Shown here piece by piece: positions 11,075 to 22,900 of a stretch of DNA of 64,000 nucleotides. Source of the DNA: Gymnopus androsaceus JB14 (lineage: Eukaryota; Basidiomycota; Agaricomycetes; Agaricales; Omphalotaceae); assembly GCA_009733575.1 (NCBI GenBank), contig ML769399.1, positions 369,260 through 433,259 on the forward strand, read 5' to 3'. The first letter of the stretch is position 1. The number at the start of each line of letters is the position of its first letter. The notes below the pieces were generated by a model. It was given only the letters and a program-made list of their open reading frames with translations, did not search any database and was not told the origin of the DNA. A program made the translations under genes and the position numbers.

Positions 11075-11936
11075 GGAGGAAATGTGAAGGCTTTCTTTCA
11101 ATGGTACTTATATACTGTCTTACATGTAATATGTATAGCTTCCATATCAGAGCTCAAGCACAGATTTACGTGTGATCCAGATTCCAGATTGTAAAGACCA
11201 TGGATTATCAGAAACCCGCGGCACCTAAACACAGTGTCGAAACTTGCAGGGAACCACATTCTATTGAGTTGTTGAAGAGCGTGCATTGAACTGCCTCATA
11301 TCTGGGTGGAGCGAGAGGTTGAAGTACCATCTGTCAGATGGAGTGGAGCTGCTCAGGGGGCAGGAAGGTCTACGAGAAGATCAACAGGTGGCTAGATGAT
11401 CATGAACCGGAAACAACGATAGAGAATGGCTAAGTGGTATGAACCTTAAACGAGGACAGAAATACATTCAAATTCGTAAAAGTACAGTGGCCAGGCTCCG
11501 GTACTACACCATATTGGGAATATCTGGGCAGTGAATCAAATGGAGTGCTTGTCAAGCTGGCATCGAACCTATTCGTCGTCAGCGCCACAGCCATCCAAAG
11601 CTACGTTACTTCTTGAAAAGCAAGTCATCCGCAGACTTTGAAATGCAATAGGAGGCAATAGACCAGTTAACTGAAGTCTGAGATCCTAGTGAGTCGGATA
11701 AAAGGCCATCAAGTCCGCTTTCAGCGTTGTCCGTTTAATATCCTTAGAGGGTTGCCTAATTTTTGTGTTTTGAACGCGTAATTGCCCAGATTTGAACAAA
11801 TTAACTCGATGCAATTGGAATATTTTCTCGCAATTGGGAGCATCTATGGACAAGCAAGTTCTGCGTCTAATAAGGCAAGGGATACAGAGTTCAGTGAAAG
11901 GGAAGACTTGAGCCCCGCAGGTTTGCTAGCATCGAT

Positions 11937-12075
11937 CGAGGAGAATGGTCGTGGGGAAGAAGACAATTAGCGCTGATGTTGATGACGGGCGTCAATTCAA
12001 CTTGAACTTGCGCTCCCATTTACGACTAGCAAGATCGCCCTTGGAAACAACTTGGAAACCCAGAGAAACAGGATC
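11937..12075. repeat. Tandem-duplication end, partner of 8915-9025
   Basis: Second copy of the unit-end sequence described at 8915-9025. It lies only about 170 bp upstream of the FHA-RING start codon, so the duplication stops just short of that gene's promoter. Between 11075 and 11936 I see only decayed spacer matching the copy-A spacer in patches. Confidence 0.65.
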
Positions 12076-12248
12076 CTCAACGCCGATAGGTTCATTTCGT
12101 ATGTCTGAAAATCTTCTCCAGCATTTTTGTGTCTTTTAACAGGTTTCCTAAGCTATCGTTAGTCACCTGTGTCGCCGCCGTGGGTTGACTAGTACTGCAA
12201 AAGGATAAGAAGATTCTTACGACTATTATCTCTAATTAATAACGCAAT

Positions 12249-14195
12249 ATGGACCCCACTACTTCTACCGACTCGCCGCCACTACGTTCCACGATTCTCA
12301 ACTCTTTTCTCGGTCGAGGAAGGCCACCACGAAATCCTTCCCAATCAAGCCCTAATCCCACAGCAGCAGAATTAGCGGGACGAGAGATGTCGCCTTCTCC
12401 GCAACCTCCTCAGTCACGGAGATTGACAGGAGCAGGCGCTGTCGCGATCGCAGCGTCCAACAATGCAACTTCACCTATTCCTGAAGCGGTAGCGACGTCA
12501 CAGAGTGTACCTGGGAGTGGGCTAGGATTTCTTAGAAGGAGAAGATCTGCTGGTACTGTAGCCCAACCGCAAGCAGCGCCAGCGCCTCGACCAGCATCAG
12601 CATCTCGTCCGGCTCCACCAGCCAGTAACAACTCGAATTCCAATAATCCTTTTATCACCAACAATAACGCTACTCACTCTGCCCATGCCCACCTTGCTCC
12701 CCCAGCGCGCGGGATGCACCGAATCCGTCTCGTTCCTCATCTCGAAAACCGTCGTTCGCTGAAATTCGACGCCATAACTCGGGACCTATCACCTTCGTCT
12801 CCTCCACTTCGTATCGGTCGATTCACTGATCGTAGTGGACTGGGCGTAAACGCTGTTAACGCTTTAGGCTCGAACAAGTTGGCGTTTAAATCCAAAGTTG
12901 TTTCCAGAGCCCATGCGGAAATTTGGGTCGAATCTTCTGGCGCTGGAGCTTCCAACGTGAAATTCTTCATTAAAGATACCAAGAGTAGTTCAGGCACGTT
13001 CCTGAATCATGTCAGGCTTAGTATTGCTGGAACGGAGAGTCGGCCTTTTCAGGTCAAGGACGGAGATATAGTACAGTTGGGTGTAGATTATCAGGGCGGG
13101 AGCGAGGATGTTTATAAGAGCGTCAAGATAAGAGTCGAAGTGGGCAGGGAATGGCAAAATGGGGCGAACAAGTTCAAGTGAGTACGAGCGAGCTTTTCTC
13201 TTTTCTTGGTTACTTCGTCGTACTAACCCATGCACAGCACCAACGCCATCAAGAACCTTAAATCACTCGCTCAGACTGTCGCTGGCCCTACCGCTGGAGC
13301 TGTCAAGGGTCAGGCGTCCACGAAGAGCATTTTGCCGGATTGCTGTATATGTACGTCGCCCTTTATCTTCCGGTATCTGAATTTAACCTGCGACGTTTTC
13401 CCTTCATTCCTAATAGGTCTATTCCCCATCTCAATCCGCCAAGCCCTCTTCATCACACCTTGCTCTCACACATTCCATTACAAATGCATCCGCCCCCTTG
13501 TCGAAAAACATTTCCCCGGTTTTAGCTGTCCACTTTGCAGGACATTTGCGGATTTGGAGGAGGATGTCGAAGTGGATGCGGAGGAAGATGATGAGATGGA
13601 TGAAGCTTTAATGTTGGGTTTAATTGACGGAGCGGGAGGTACGGAGGGAGCTGAGTTGGTGGCATCGAACGCAGACGGAGTTGCTGTGGTAGCCATAGCG
13701 GCAGTAAACACAGTACTAGATGCAGGGGATGACTCGGAGGTGGAGGTAGTAGAGGCCACTACCTTGAGACAAGCACAAGCACAATCTCGAGCACGCGCTA
13801 CGCGTGAACGTGCAGCTCAGGCTCTAGATGCAGCTGGTGCCGAGACGGATGTCGAACCTCAGATTTCGGGTCCAGGTCCTTCGGGTTCTGGGGGTGCAAG
13901 TGGTAGTATGGGTCGGCGAGGACGCGGACATGCGAGGAATCTCTCCTCCCAGATGGACCCTATGGAACTGATTCGCGATCGTGATGAGGAGGATGACGAT
14001 CAATACCATGAGGTTATAGATGTCGATATGCTTGAAGCCGAAGACGCTATGGACCAGGACCAGGATCAGGAACAAGAGTTTGAGGAGGATGCGGAAGAGG
14101 ACGACGTGGAGTTTGTTCATGGTGATGGTCAGGGTGATTCGGAGGGAGGGACGGCGGGTACTAAGCGGAGACGGTACACGCCGCGCGGAGATTAG
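12249..14195 (+). CDS. dma1: Dma-type FHA-RING E3 ubiquitin ligase
   Basis: Probable cytosolic E3 ligase of the Dma1/Chfr-like group, which reads phospho-threonine signals through its FHA domain and restrains mitotic exit or septation in yeasts. Exons 12249-13177, 13238-13350, 13417-14195 give 606 aa. FHA domain at about residues 155-290 with IGRFTD, VSRAHAEIW and SSSGTFLNHVRLS. The linker NAIKNLK precedes a RING at about 344-390: CCICLFPISIRQ, then TPCSHTFHYKCIRP and FSCPLC, so all metal ligands are present. The N-terminus is Pro/Ser/Ala-rich; the C-terminus is long and acidic, ending RRRYTPRGD. Introns are 60 and 66 nt. A broken inverted copy of the exon 1/intron 1/exon 2 region lies at 16332-16632. 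Confidence 0.92.
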
Positions 14196-14640
14196 GAGGG
14201 TGAATTGGAATGGGACGTTATGAATTAAATTTTTCTACTGTAGAGTATCTTTGGCCGATGTCTATTTCAGCTTCTTTCTCTCTTTCTTATAATCACTTCC
14301 TCACTGACTTTGTATGAACTAACAGATTGGATATGTCTAGATCTTTGTATATCTACCGTCTTGTAATGGAGCCAAGTATGGGCGTATGGTCCAAGTTGCC
14401 GATACTGTCTTCGACTTCTTCAAGTACTCTAGTTTTTTACGAGTATCGAAGTTGTCTCCAAGATATATGCGGGAGTTGTTACGGCTATGATTATCATGTC
14501 CCCGTTGTATGCGTAAGAAATATTTCGCGCTCTTTTCTTGTCCAGTAACTTGCTGTAACTTGCTGTCTGCCTGTTTTCTTTGGCCTGTATAATCACGTCC
14601 AAAGCCAATTTATATTTTATATTTGAGCATTGGATTGCAC
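14196..14640. other. 3' flank of FHA-RING gene and tRNA upstream region
   Basis: About 440 bp of AT-rich non-coding sequence holding the 3' UTR of the FHA-RING gene. No further gene or repeat seen. Confidence 0.45.
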
Positions 14641-14731
14641 GGGCGTATGGTCTAGAGGTATGATACCTGCTTTGGGTGGTGTTCAGCTAACTCCTTGCAG
14701 GGGGTCTTCGGTTCGAATCCGGATTCGCCCC
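14641..14731 (+). tRNA. tRNA-Pro (anticodon UGG) with 19-nt intron
   Basis: Cloverleaf by eye: acceptor GGGCGTA/TTCGCCC with one T-T mismatch, D-arm GGTCTAGAGGTATGAT, anticodon stem CCTGC/GCAGG with loop TTTGGG-(intron)-T, T-arm TTCGG-TTCGAAT-CCGGA. The intron at 14677-14695 sits one base 3' of the anticodon, the canonical nuclear position. A T-rich run follows directly, as expected for a Pol III terminator. Confidence 0.93.
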
Positions 14732-14760
14732 ATTTTTCTTTTTCTTTTTCCTTTTCAACC
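14732..14760 (+). terminator. Pol III terminator (T-run) of tRNA-Pro
   Basis: Runs ATTTTTC, TTTTTC, TTTTTCC immediately after the tRNA discriminator base; consistent with RNA polymerase III termination. Confidence 0.6.
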
Positions 14761-15056
14761 TTCTTCATAACCGTCTGTTCATTTTTTTACAATGGTCGAT
14801 CCAGTCCATATGAGGTTTTTTCACAAGTAGGCCCAAAGAGAAATTGACTGATTCTGCGGAAGGACTCTGTGCCTTTTGAGCCGAATTGCAATTGGTCTGA
14901 TCATGGTTTGCAGCGATTAAGCCTACTTCTGACTCCCGCCGTTCAAGGTGTCTCACATACATATTGTTTAACACCGAATTATTTGAGACGGCGACGTGCA
15001 GCGCTATTTCTACTTATGTCGCATTCACCTCTCTAGTCTTTGAGCTCCTTCCCCAC

Positions 15057-15712
15057 TTATACATATTCCCAACTGACTGTAGTTTCAAGATGGTCAGATA
15101 GATTTCAAGGAGAAAACTTGGGTGAAACTCACTTGGGACCTCGCCTTCTTCTATCGTTGCAATCTTAAGGAAAGCTCCCTTAGACAAATCAATCGAATTC
15201 TCGTTTTTGCATCCGGGGCAGTCATCCGCAACAGTAACAGTAACAGTCTATGAAAGGACCGGTTGAGTAGTGCCGCGAGCCTTAATTGAGGTCGAGTCGA
15301 TTGAATCACAGACCTTTTTATTCTTGGTATTTGTGATCTTGACTTCTTTCCCGCAGAGCTTGGAATTGTAGCGGGCCTGATCCATGGCTGCAATGAGGTC
15401 CGTGTCCTTGTGAACTTTACCGCAAGCCCCTATAATGTACATAAGTATCCACCGTCATATAATATGCTTGGAAGATACTTACCTGCAGCCCCGTACTGTA
15501 GGAAGTACGTGGCCCTGCGAGTGACAAAATGAGCATCATTCTCGAGATACTCTATGAAGAAACACTCACACTCCACCCGTGTAGACCTGCCCCTGGTTCT
15601 GAAGGGACATTACTGGCTGTCCGATCGATGCAGTAACTGCAGCATCATTGTCAGGATGGATGCAGGACAACAAATAGGTGAAGAATGATGTCGAGACTAG
15701 CATCTTGAACAT
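15057..15712 (-). CDS. Small secreted double-psi beta-barrel (RlpA/expansin-like) protein
   Basis: Secreted protein of 141 aa built from five exons: 15712-15570, 15514-15483, 15429-15314, 15247-15133, 15076-15057. The N-terminus MFKMLVSTSFFTYLLSCIH is a signal peptide. The DPBB fold is marked by GGVATYFLQYGAAGACGKV, the mid-block RYNSKLCGKEVKITN, VTVTVADDCPGCKNENSIDL, LSKGAFLKIA and the end EEGEVPISWEYV. Four cysteines are placed as in fungal barwin/expansin-like proteins. Such proteins lack a demonstrated hydrolase activity and are associated with cell-wall loosening or host interaction. No carbohydrate-binding module is attached. Fold call firm, role inferred. Confidence 0.87.
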
Positions 15713-15990
15713 GATTACTCGTAGGCTTTCAGCGCACTCCGAAGCTTCTTAGCATGGCTGGCTTTTATAGGATATATTGCTGCAGTCTGCGTATTGAAGA
15801 ATATCCTTGAACATCGGCTTCGTAGCCCCACAGCTACATAGAATTCCGGCGAATTTTCTACTCCCTCAAGCCTTATTGGGTTTCCATGAAAGCGATTTGA
15901 GGTATATTTGGTGTTAGGTGCAGTGTTCTTCCGGCGATTAGACTGGGATGAGATGAAACATTAACGACACTCAGCTATATGTATTACCAA

Positions 15991-16189
15991 AGTCTAGCTG
16001 GTTCTTCCTCCTTTCTTGAATGGATGCCGCAAACACTATCACACCAACAAAGTGTATATCTTATATCTTGTGGCGCGTAATTAAAACCAACGGAGTATTC
16101 CCGAAGACTAGCTGGTTCTTCCTTCCTATCAGAATGGATTTCGGAAACACTATCACACCGACAAAATGCATACCGCCTATATCTTGTGG
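15991..16189. repeat. Imperfect direct repeat, two copies of about 84 bp
   Basis: 15991-16073 and 16105-16189 both read AG(T/A)CTAGCTGGTTCTTCC, then a divergent stretch, GGAAACACTATCACACC-like sequence and TATATCTTGTGG. No coding content recognised. Confidence 0.7.
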
Positions 16190-16331
16190 TATATCGTAAG
16201 TGTTGATACAACTCGGGCTTTTCCTTGGTTTTTTCGGACTGCCGAGTAATACGTTTAGAATTCCGTGAAGCATTCTGAGATTGATTAATACTTACTCATG
16301 GGCGCTGAGTGGTGGCTCGCTGCTTTCAAGA

Positions 16332-16632
16332 ACTGACTCTTAAGTTGGCTCCAGCGGTCGGCCAGCGACAGTCTGAGCGAGTTATTTAAGGTTCTTAATA
16401 AGTAGCGTTGGTGCTGCGCATGAGTTCGTTAGTACGACGAAATAGAAAAGAGGAAAAAAAACTCGCTCGTACTCATTTGAACTTGTTCGCCGCATTTGAC
16501 ACTTCCTACTCACTTCGACTCTCATCTTGACGCTCTTATAAACATCCTCGCTTCCTTCCAGATAATCTACGCCCGATTATACTATATCTTAGTCCTTGAC
16601 TTAAAAAGGCCGGCTCTCCGTTCCAGCGATAG
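16332..16632 (-). pseudogene. Inverted, broken fragment of the FHA-RING gene
   Basis: Read on the minus strand this matches 13020-13314 of the FHA-RING gene closely, including the end of exon 1, all of intron 1 and the beginning of exon 2 (shared GAACAAGTTCAA(G/A)TGAGTACG and CACTCGCTCAGACTGTCGCT-like segments). The donor has become ATGAG and the reading frame has stops. Because the intron is included, the copy arose at DNA level, not by retrotransposition. It lies 2.1 kb from its parent in the opposite orientation. Confidence 0.85.
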
Positions 16633-17426
16633 TTGCTGGTCCTCAGTTCCGCTTTGGACAGGCCGTATAGTAAGAGATGATTGGCTCTGATTTCGCTTGA
16701 AATTTTGATGCTGGTCAGCGTGTTTTCGTGAACCTGCTATTCTTGAGATATTTATTCTGTAATTCAGCAAGAAAAATTCCGAAAGAACAATAGTCCCTCC
16801 AGTCGCAGGAGCCACATATCTTCAGTAGGCAATGACTCCGAGCGCAGTCCGCGTCGAAATTTAGGATACAACTTGTGGCCACTTGAACGTGTTGGTACCA
16901 GTAGTCGCAAGTTTTGTGTTTTAATTTCAAACTCAGCCTTGCACCAGTGGTCAGCACTTCTTCGAGATTCAAGTGACAAGTTGATGATACAGCGGGAAGC
17001 AATGAAAAATGAGCAGGAATTTGATTGAGCAGTAATCAAAAGGTTCGCCGAGATTGCGTCGTGCTTCGCCCATGGATTTGAACATAAGCGTTGGTACTCT
17101 ATTAGTCTGGTAGTCTGGTGGTAATCCGACATGAGGAAAGCAAAACGGCAATGGCACGAGCGCTTATAGTTAAGCGATCTTTCAACTTTTCTTCATCAGC
17201 TTCGCCCGACGCACTCTGCTCCCAGTGTGTGGCTGCACGCGGCAGAATTTCAATATTTCCACTCGGAGTTTGCTGCGGAGAAACTGCTCATCAAACCAAA
17301 AATGCGTGTTGCATGAGGTTGCGTGATGGTATTCTTCCTTCCTAACTACCACTTTTCTAGCCATCTCTCTGAAGACTCTCTAGCGTTTTACGACCTCTAA
17401 ATAACACGAATTACAACTCCGCGACG
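16633..17426. other. Intergenic, no supported gene
   Basis: Several overlapping frames of 60-120 codons occur on the minus strand between 16715 and 17157, but none has recognisable sequence, signal peptide or splice support. The last part is presumably the promoter of the mucin-like gene. Confidence 0.4.
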
Positions 17427-18101
17427 ATGCTCTTTGGAAAAGCAAAAATAGCTCTTGCATTCATTGCTGCACTTTCGCAATCGATAGTGGTAATTACTCA
17501 AGATATTAGTGTTAGTCCAAGTGGTATACCGAGCACAGCGTATGTTCCCTGGTTTATTCGACGATTGACAATAACCTTCTCTTTGCTTTTCTATGCGCAC
17601 AGGACGAATGGTACTCCTTCAACTACCACCACGACTTCGGCAACTTCAACTACACTTACCGGAACATCCTTCACTAGCGCCTCTACCTCCTCATTTACGA
17701 GCGAAACGACGAGTCTAACATCATCTTCATCATTCACATCCGATTCCTCATCTTCTTCGACTACATCTACTTCCTCCGACTCTGCAACCACATCTACCAC
17801 TACGACGACCTCCTTTTCATCCACTACCACAGGTACAAGCACCAGCACCAGTACCGCCTCACAAAGCACCAGCACGGCCACCTCATTCATCACTTCTACC
17901 GTAATTGCTTCCACATCTTCGACCTCTTCATCATCCTCTGCCGCCCTGGTAACGGTTACCTCGACTTCCAGTGCTCCGAGTGCTACTTCCAGTGCAGCTA
18001 GTGGCAACGGCGCTGTGCGAATGGGACTGTACGAAGGAGGTGCAAGTCTGCTGGCGTTGATCGGAGGCGGATTGGTACTTGGTGTGGTTTTGGGGATGTA
18101 A
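17427..18101 (+). CDS. Ser/Thr-rich (mucin-like) GPI-anchored cell-surface protein 1
   Basis: Predicted wall or plasma-membrane protein of 203 aa, exons 17427-17539 and 17603-18101. The 63-nt intron is stop-free and a multiple of three, so a single-exon reading is possible but less likely. N-terminal signal MLFGKAKIALAFIAALSQ; the centre is almost entirely Ser/Thr (heavy O-mannosylation expected) with STSTATSFITSTVIAST; the C-terminus has SAASGNGAVRMG followed by a hydrophobic tail ending GLVLGVVLGM, typical of GPI attachment. The gene at 43841-44465 has the same architecture and shared motifs. Structural or adhesive role inferred; no enzymatic domain. Confidence 0.82.
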   Translation: MLFGKAKIALAFIAALSQSIVVITQDISVSPSGIPSTAYVPWFIRRLTITFSLLFYAHRTNGTPSTTTTTSATSTTLTGTSFTSASTSSFTSETTSLTSSSSFTSDSSSSSTTSTSSDSATTSTTTTTSFSSTTTGTSTSTSTASQSTSTATSFITSTVIASTSSTSSSSSAALVTVTSTSSAPSATSSAASGNGAVRMGLYEGGASLLALIGGGLVLGVVLGM

Positions 18102-18337
18102 GTAGATGAGCTGCAGCGCTGTGAGGGAAGAGATCGTCAGGGTTGTGCGCACAGACAGACATTATCGTTGCATTCTTCTCTCGGAAATCTGGGGACGGAC
18201 CGTTTAAGGATAGACAGACTAGTTGCAGCATCTGTAGCCTTATGACGCTGGTATAATGGACGTTGGAGACCATTTTTTCATCGTTCTACTTATTCAGTTT
18301 ACCTTGCTTTCGTTTGTCTCTTACCGGGACTTGCTGA

Positions 18338-18616
18338 TTATGACCTTATAATGTATTTATTCGTTATGAGAATAGTACTGGTTACGCAGTCGTATGAATG
18401 GCGAGCTGTGAGATACGCCTCCTCACCCTCCACTACTTCTTTCAATGCTTTCATCAAACTTTTTGAGACGACATTCCCCTTTCTAGCATTATATTCGACT
18501 AACAGATATCTCGCATCCTCCGGATTTTTCTTTGGCTCCAATAACTGCTGGAGCCCCATCTTTGCTAGCGCTATAGCGAAATCCGGAGCAAAAATCGCTT
18601 TCCTGAGCTTTGCATC
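18338..18616 (-). CDS. Unrecognised small open frame
   Basis: A minus-strand frame containing FAIALAKMGLQQLLEPKK, LVEYNARKGNVVSK and LMKALKEVVEGEEAYLT with charged, helix-like composition. No start codon occurs upstream of the internal Met at 18559 before a stop. It could be a terminal exon of an unseen gene or chance. I do not recognise the family. Confidence 0.25.
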   Translation of the reverse strand, partial: DAKLRKAIFAPDFAIALAKMGLQQLLEPKKNPEDARYLLVEYNARKGNVVSKSLMKALKEVVEGEEAYLTARHSYDCVTSTILITNKYIIRS

Positions 18617-18707
18617 TTATGGTTGAAGTTTATTGGGGATGGGATACAAGTACGTATTGTTCGAGAAGAAGTAATCAAAAATTACATGCCCAACAGCATC
18701 CACAACA

Positions 18708-18793
18708 TGCCTCCTAGCCGGATTGAACGACTGACCTTTGCATTTACATCTCTTTCGTACAAGTGCAACGCTCTACCACTGAGCTAAGAAGGC
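18708..18793 (-). tRNA. tRNA-Thr (anticodon UGU) with 14-nt intron
   Basis: Acceptor GCCTTCT/AGGAGGC, discriminator A, D-arm AGCTCAGTGGTAGAGC, anticodon stem TTGCA/TGCAA with loop CTTGTA-(intron)-A, T-loop TTCAATC. Intron 18757-18744 is at the canonical site after position 37. Confidence 0.93.
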
Positions 18794-19394
18794 ATACTTA
18801 ACAACCAGTTATTAGATTTTATTTTTGCACTGTAATTTTTGGATCTCTGGGCCTACTTGCTAGTTAACCTCAAACCAACCTCAAACCCTCCCTGCTGATG
18901 TTGAACCATAGTTGTTAACCCTTCAACGTTGAAATTCTTTCCATTTTTCGTTAGTAGTCAATGCCTCAGATGTGACATGTCTTGAATCTTCCTCACTGGA
19001 GTCAAGTTGCTTTTGCATCGCATGTTCAGTATTTGCTAGCGAAATTTAACATTTTTGCCCTGGCCCTTTGTAACAATTAACTAATCAATATGGAACACGA
19101 CGGAATTGCACGCGGCGTCAAACCAGTTGGGCTACCTGACCCTATTATCAGCTTGTTACAATTTACCCGGGCACCTGCAAACTAGGTCCACCCATATAGG
19201 AAACCATAGCGGACCATACCGCTACACCCTTCCTGAGGTGTGGAGTATGTTGTGTAGGGGAGGACGTGCATCTTCATGGACATATAACTATGTATTGTCC
19301 TAATAGCTAAATTATAAATGGTCTGGATTCTAGAAGACTTGTAATATTGTAATAAAAAGGACATAAAAAGGACACTGATCAGATAGCTTATCCA

Positions 19395-19482
19395 TGCCTC
19401 CTAGCCGGATTGAACGACTGACCTTTGCATACACATATCAAGAGCGTACAAGTGCAACGCTCTACCTCTGAGCTAAGAAGGC
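19395..19482 (-). tRNA. tRNA-Thr (anticodon UGU), second copy, 16-nt intron
   Basis: Exonic sequence identical to the copy at 18708-18793 except one D-loop base (AGCTCAGAGGTAGAGC). The intron (19446-19431) differs in length and sequence. The two genes are 0.6 kb apart in the same orientation, a local duplication under strong selection on the mature tRNA only. Confidence 0.93.
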
Positions 19483-19984
19483 ATATAGAACCAGCAACAA
19501 TCAGTCCATCTGAACGTACACTCTGGATATCTTGACCCGACTCAAGTATGAACGTTCTACCTCAATTTGGAACTTCTTAGCCTTCAACACGAGGAATAGG
19601 GTGTACATACTTATGATTGTCGTCGGCAAAGCACCGGATCGTAGGATTCAGAGAACGGAGAAAGTTTATCCAATTGTCGTCAGTCCATAAGAGCTCTTAT
19701 GTCTTGTACAGTGTATACATACAGTACGCGTCATGTACGCGTGATAAGACTGATACGATCTGCAGTATTGCTGTAGCGCAGCTCTTGGCATTCCGTAGTA
19801 CATCTTACGCGCAGCATTGTCACGATAGTCGTGATGAGCCGATTCTCTGTGCACTTGGTAGACCAAAGCGGTAAGTACGTACAGATCAAAGCATTAACAA
19901 ATATCAGGGGATACCCGAAGTCTACTCCTTCAAGTCCGGGTTTGCAAATGTAAGCGGGGTGAAGGGCTTTCAGTAAAGATCAAG
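19483..19984. other. Intergenic between tRNA-Thr and V-ATPase gene
   Basis: About 500 bp without recognisable features beyond 3' flanking sequence of the V-ATPase gene. Confidence 0.4.
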
Positions 19985-22900
19985 TCAGCAATCGGAGTCG
20001 AATGTCTGAAGAAAAAGCAAAAGAAGCAAAATCAGAGCACATACATAACCACCACCCTCAAAATGCTTGCTGTTGGATTCAACCCAGTGCAACCGAAGAG
20101 TATGCAGGAATGCCGAAAGACCCTGAATTCCGGAGCGAAGTGATCAGTGAACGAAGTAATGTTAGGAATACAAAAACAAGATACCTCCATAAGACACAAC
20201 CCAAACGCCGTTAGGCAAAACCAAAATACGCTCATATAAATTAACACAATCCAGCCCAACACATCGGTGGGCTGAAGGAATATTTCGAGCATGGACCATA
20301 AAACCTCGGATAGTTGGGCGTGTGCAAGCGAAAGAGCCCAAAGACGAAGGTAGGAAGCGGTGTGTGAGATAGCACCTAAACAAAACTCGATCGTGTGGAT
20401 GACTTGATGGATGACGACTTCGCCAAAATCATGTTGCTGTTGTAGAGGTAGTAAGTAATAATTAGAGCCCAGGATAAATAGAAACCAAGCCACCTCGGTA
20501 TGATCTTCATCCTCTGTAATAGTCCTTCCATTACCTTCCTCTTCACCCTCTAAGGCGCCATCAGAGCTGTCCCGACGATTTTCACTGTCGCCCGTGACCC
20601 TGATATAGCCTTGCTCTCGATTCTGATGCATCTCCTTCCACACAAAGTATGGTTTGGTAAACAGCAGCCACGGAACGCAGACCAAGGCCATAAGTAATAA
20701 GATGAGTTGAACAGTGCCTTGTCCAGGGTATAGTTGCTCCGAAGGGTCGACCTTACCAGGTGACAAAAACATCAAGATGAGCATGTTCAATAGCGACGGC
20801 GGTTGCGTGGTCGCATTTGACCAGTCGATACACCACTTGTACAAGATGCAGATGGCGAGGTAGCCAAAGATTGACTGCAGGAAGATCATCTGAGGGATAA
20901 AGTTGGCATAGATCTCGAGAGGACGCTTGAATTTGACATGATTTAGGAATTGTAAGCATAGAGCAAAAGTCATCTGAAACGAGCCAAGAAATGTTATTTC
21001 AAAATTGAAGCTTCGAAAAGGATCACGTACATGAATAACACCAAGAATGATAGACATTTTCATCTTGTACGAGTTGAGAAATAAAAGCTTGTTGTCAGCG
21101 TCATGCCAGCCAGGATCGATACCAAACGGATAGCGGTGGCCGTTGTCGACACCGACAATCTTGTTGGAGCCTGTATCCGGGAAATCCCAACCAGAATGCC
21201 AGATATGAAGAGACTTGGAAAAGACATCGTTGTACATCAGACCAGTGTACATGGAAAATAAACCCAGAAGCAGGATGATATAACGACCGCTAGAGGTAAA
21301 GGTGATGCTTAAAACACGTCTTGTGGAAAGATAAAAAATCCCACTCACTAGAAGATTTCAAAACCGATGAGCTAAATAGAAAATGAGTGATCTGACTAGG
21401 ATGAGTTCGTCAAAAACACCTACTTTCCAAATAGTCATCTTCGCCACTTTTTGCTCGGAAAGTACCATGTAAAGTCCAAAGCAAAAGATAATGAAGCCGT
21501 GGCCTATATCACCAAACATGAGAGCAAACAAGACGGGGAATGTGGTGACTGCGAAAAGTCCAGGGTTGATTTCCTGATATGATGCGATACCGTAGCTGTC
21601 CATGACCGCTTGGAAGCCTTCCGTAAATTTGTCCGTGCGGTTGAATGTGGGCGGAGTCTTGTTAGTGCGGAGCTCCTGTAGAATGGGAGGGATACTGCCT
21701 CCAGACTCCTCCTAATGAAAACCATCAGTCGGACCGCCTGAGTCTGAGGAATGTAGTAAAACGTACCGTAGCACGACGAAGTGCCATCTGTATGGTCGTA
21801 ATGTCCCTGGTAGGCACCCATCCTTCAGCAATGAGGGTTTTTCTCCTCACGTCATAGTTGAACAGATTGAGGGTCTCGTAAATCAACTTTTCCTTCCTAA
21901 TAACATCTTCCCAGCTCCTCAAACTTTCGCCAATCCTGATTAACTCCGTTCTACGATTTAATCCCATGTTGTGAAGCACTTCTCGCAAATCTTCCAACCT
22001 TCCCTCTACCTCACGGAGAGAGTCCGAGCGTTTATCAGTGTTTGCATCGATGGGATACAGCGTAGCCCCCATTGACTCAGTGACTTTACGAATCTTGGCG
22101 AGGAGAGCATCACCATGTGCAAAGATGATGAAAACGTTCTTGCGGCTTTCAACACCAGTGAGCGGATCGACGAAAGGCTCAACAATGTCTGCATAATTCA
22201 TATATATATTTCCACGCAAGAGACGCCAGAGCACACGCTCAAAAGTTGATACCCGGACTCGGTCAATGGTTCCAGCGACAAATCTGTAATAAATAAAAAA
22301 ACTGTAAGAGATAGAATCAAATAAGGAATATAAATATAAATGCTAACTCCAAGTCGAATTGATCACCGGCCACAGACGAGTATTGGTTCTCGTGGTCATC
22401 GCGCTGCAGCAAGGGTACAGAAGAGTCATCAAACGAGGCTCTGATGTCAGTTTGTTGGTCTTGAGCCTGCATTATATGTGATTTTAAGTTAAGATCCATG
22501 GAAAGACGATAGGAGGATGTACCTTGTCGAAAAACACATCGGTCTCGCGCAAAACATGACGAGCTTCAATTAACTCCTTGTTAGTCTCGTTCAGCTTCCG
22601 ATAACTCTCGTTCATTTGATTGAGACGTTGCTCGTGTGCAGCAAGAATGACATCAAGCTCATCCATGATTTGTGCAGAACGAGGTCCGACTGTAATTAGT
22701 GGAGCCGACTCCAAGGGGCGAATGGGTACAACATCCTTCTCTTGCTGAATTTGGGCTGCAAAGAAGCGCACCCGACGGCCCATCTCATCAATACGACGGA
22801 TTTCACCTACGAAAGAGCGGTGGAAAGGGTTAACATTTCGATTAAGCTGAAATGAAAGATGATAAGGTTATTGTTATATCTTTACTAGACCAGACACACA

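Noticed and set aside
16715..17157. Overlapping minus-strand frames of up to 122 codons
   Set aside because: No recognisable motif, splice support or composition bias; several frames overlap equally well.
17591..18007. Acidic Val/Glu-rich frame antisense to mucin-like gene 1
   Set aside because: Simple complement of Ser/Thr codons (TCN/ACN), an expected artefact; the same occurs at 43935-44333.
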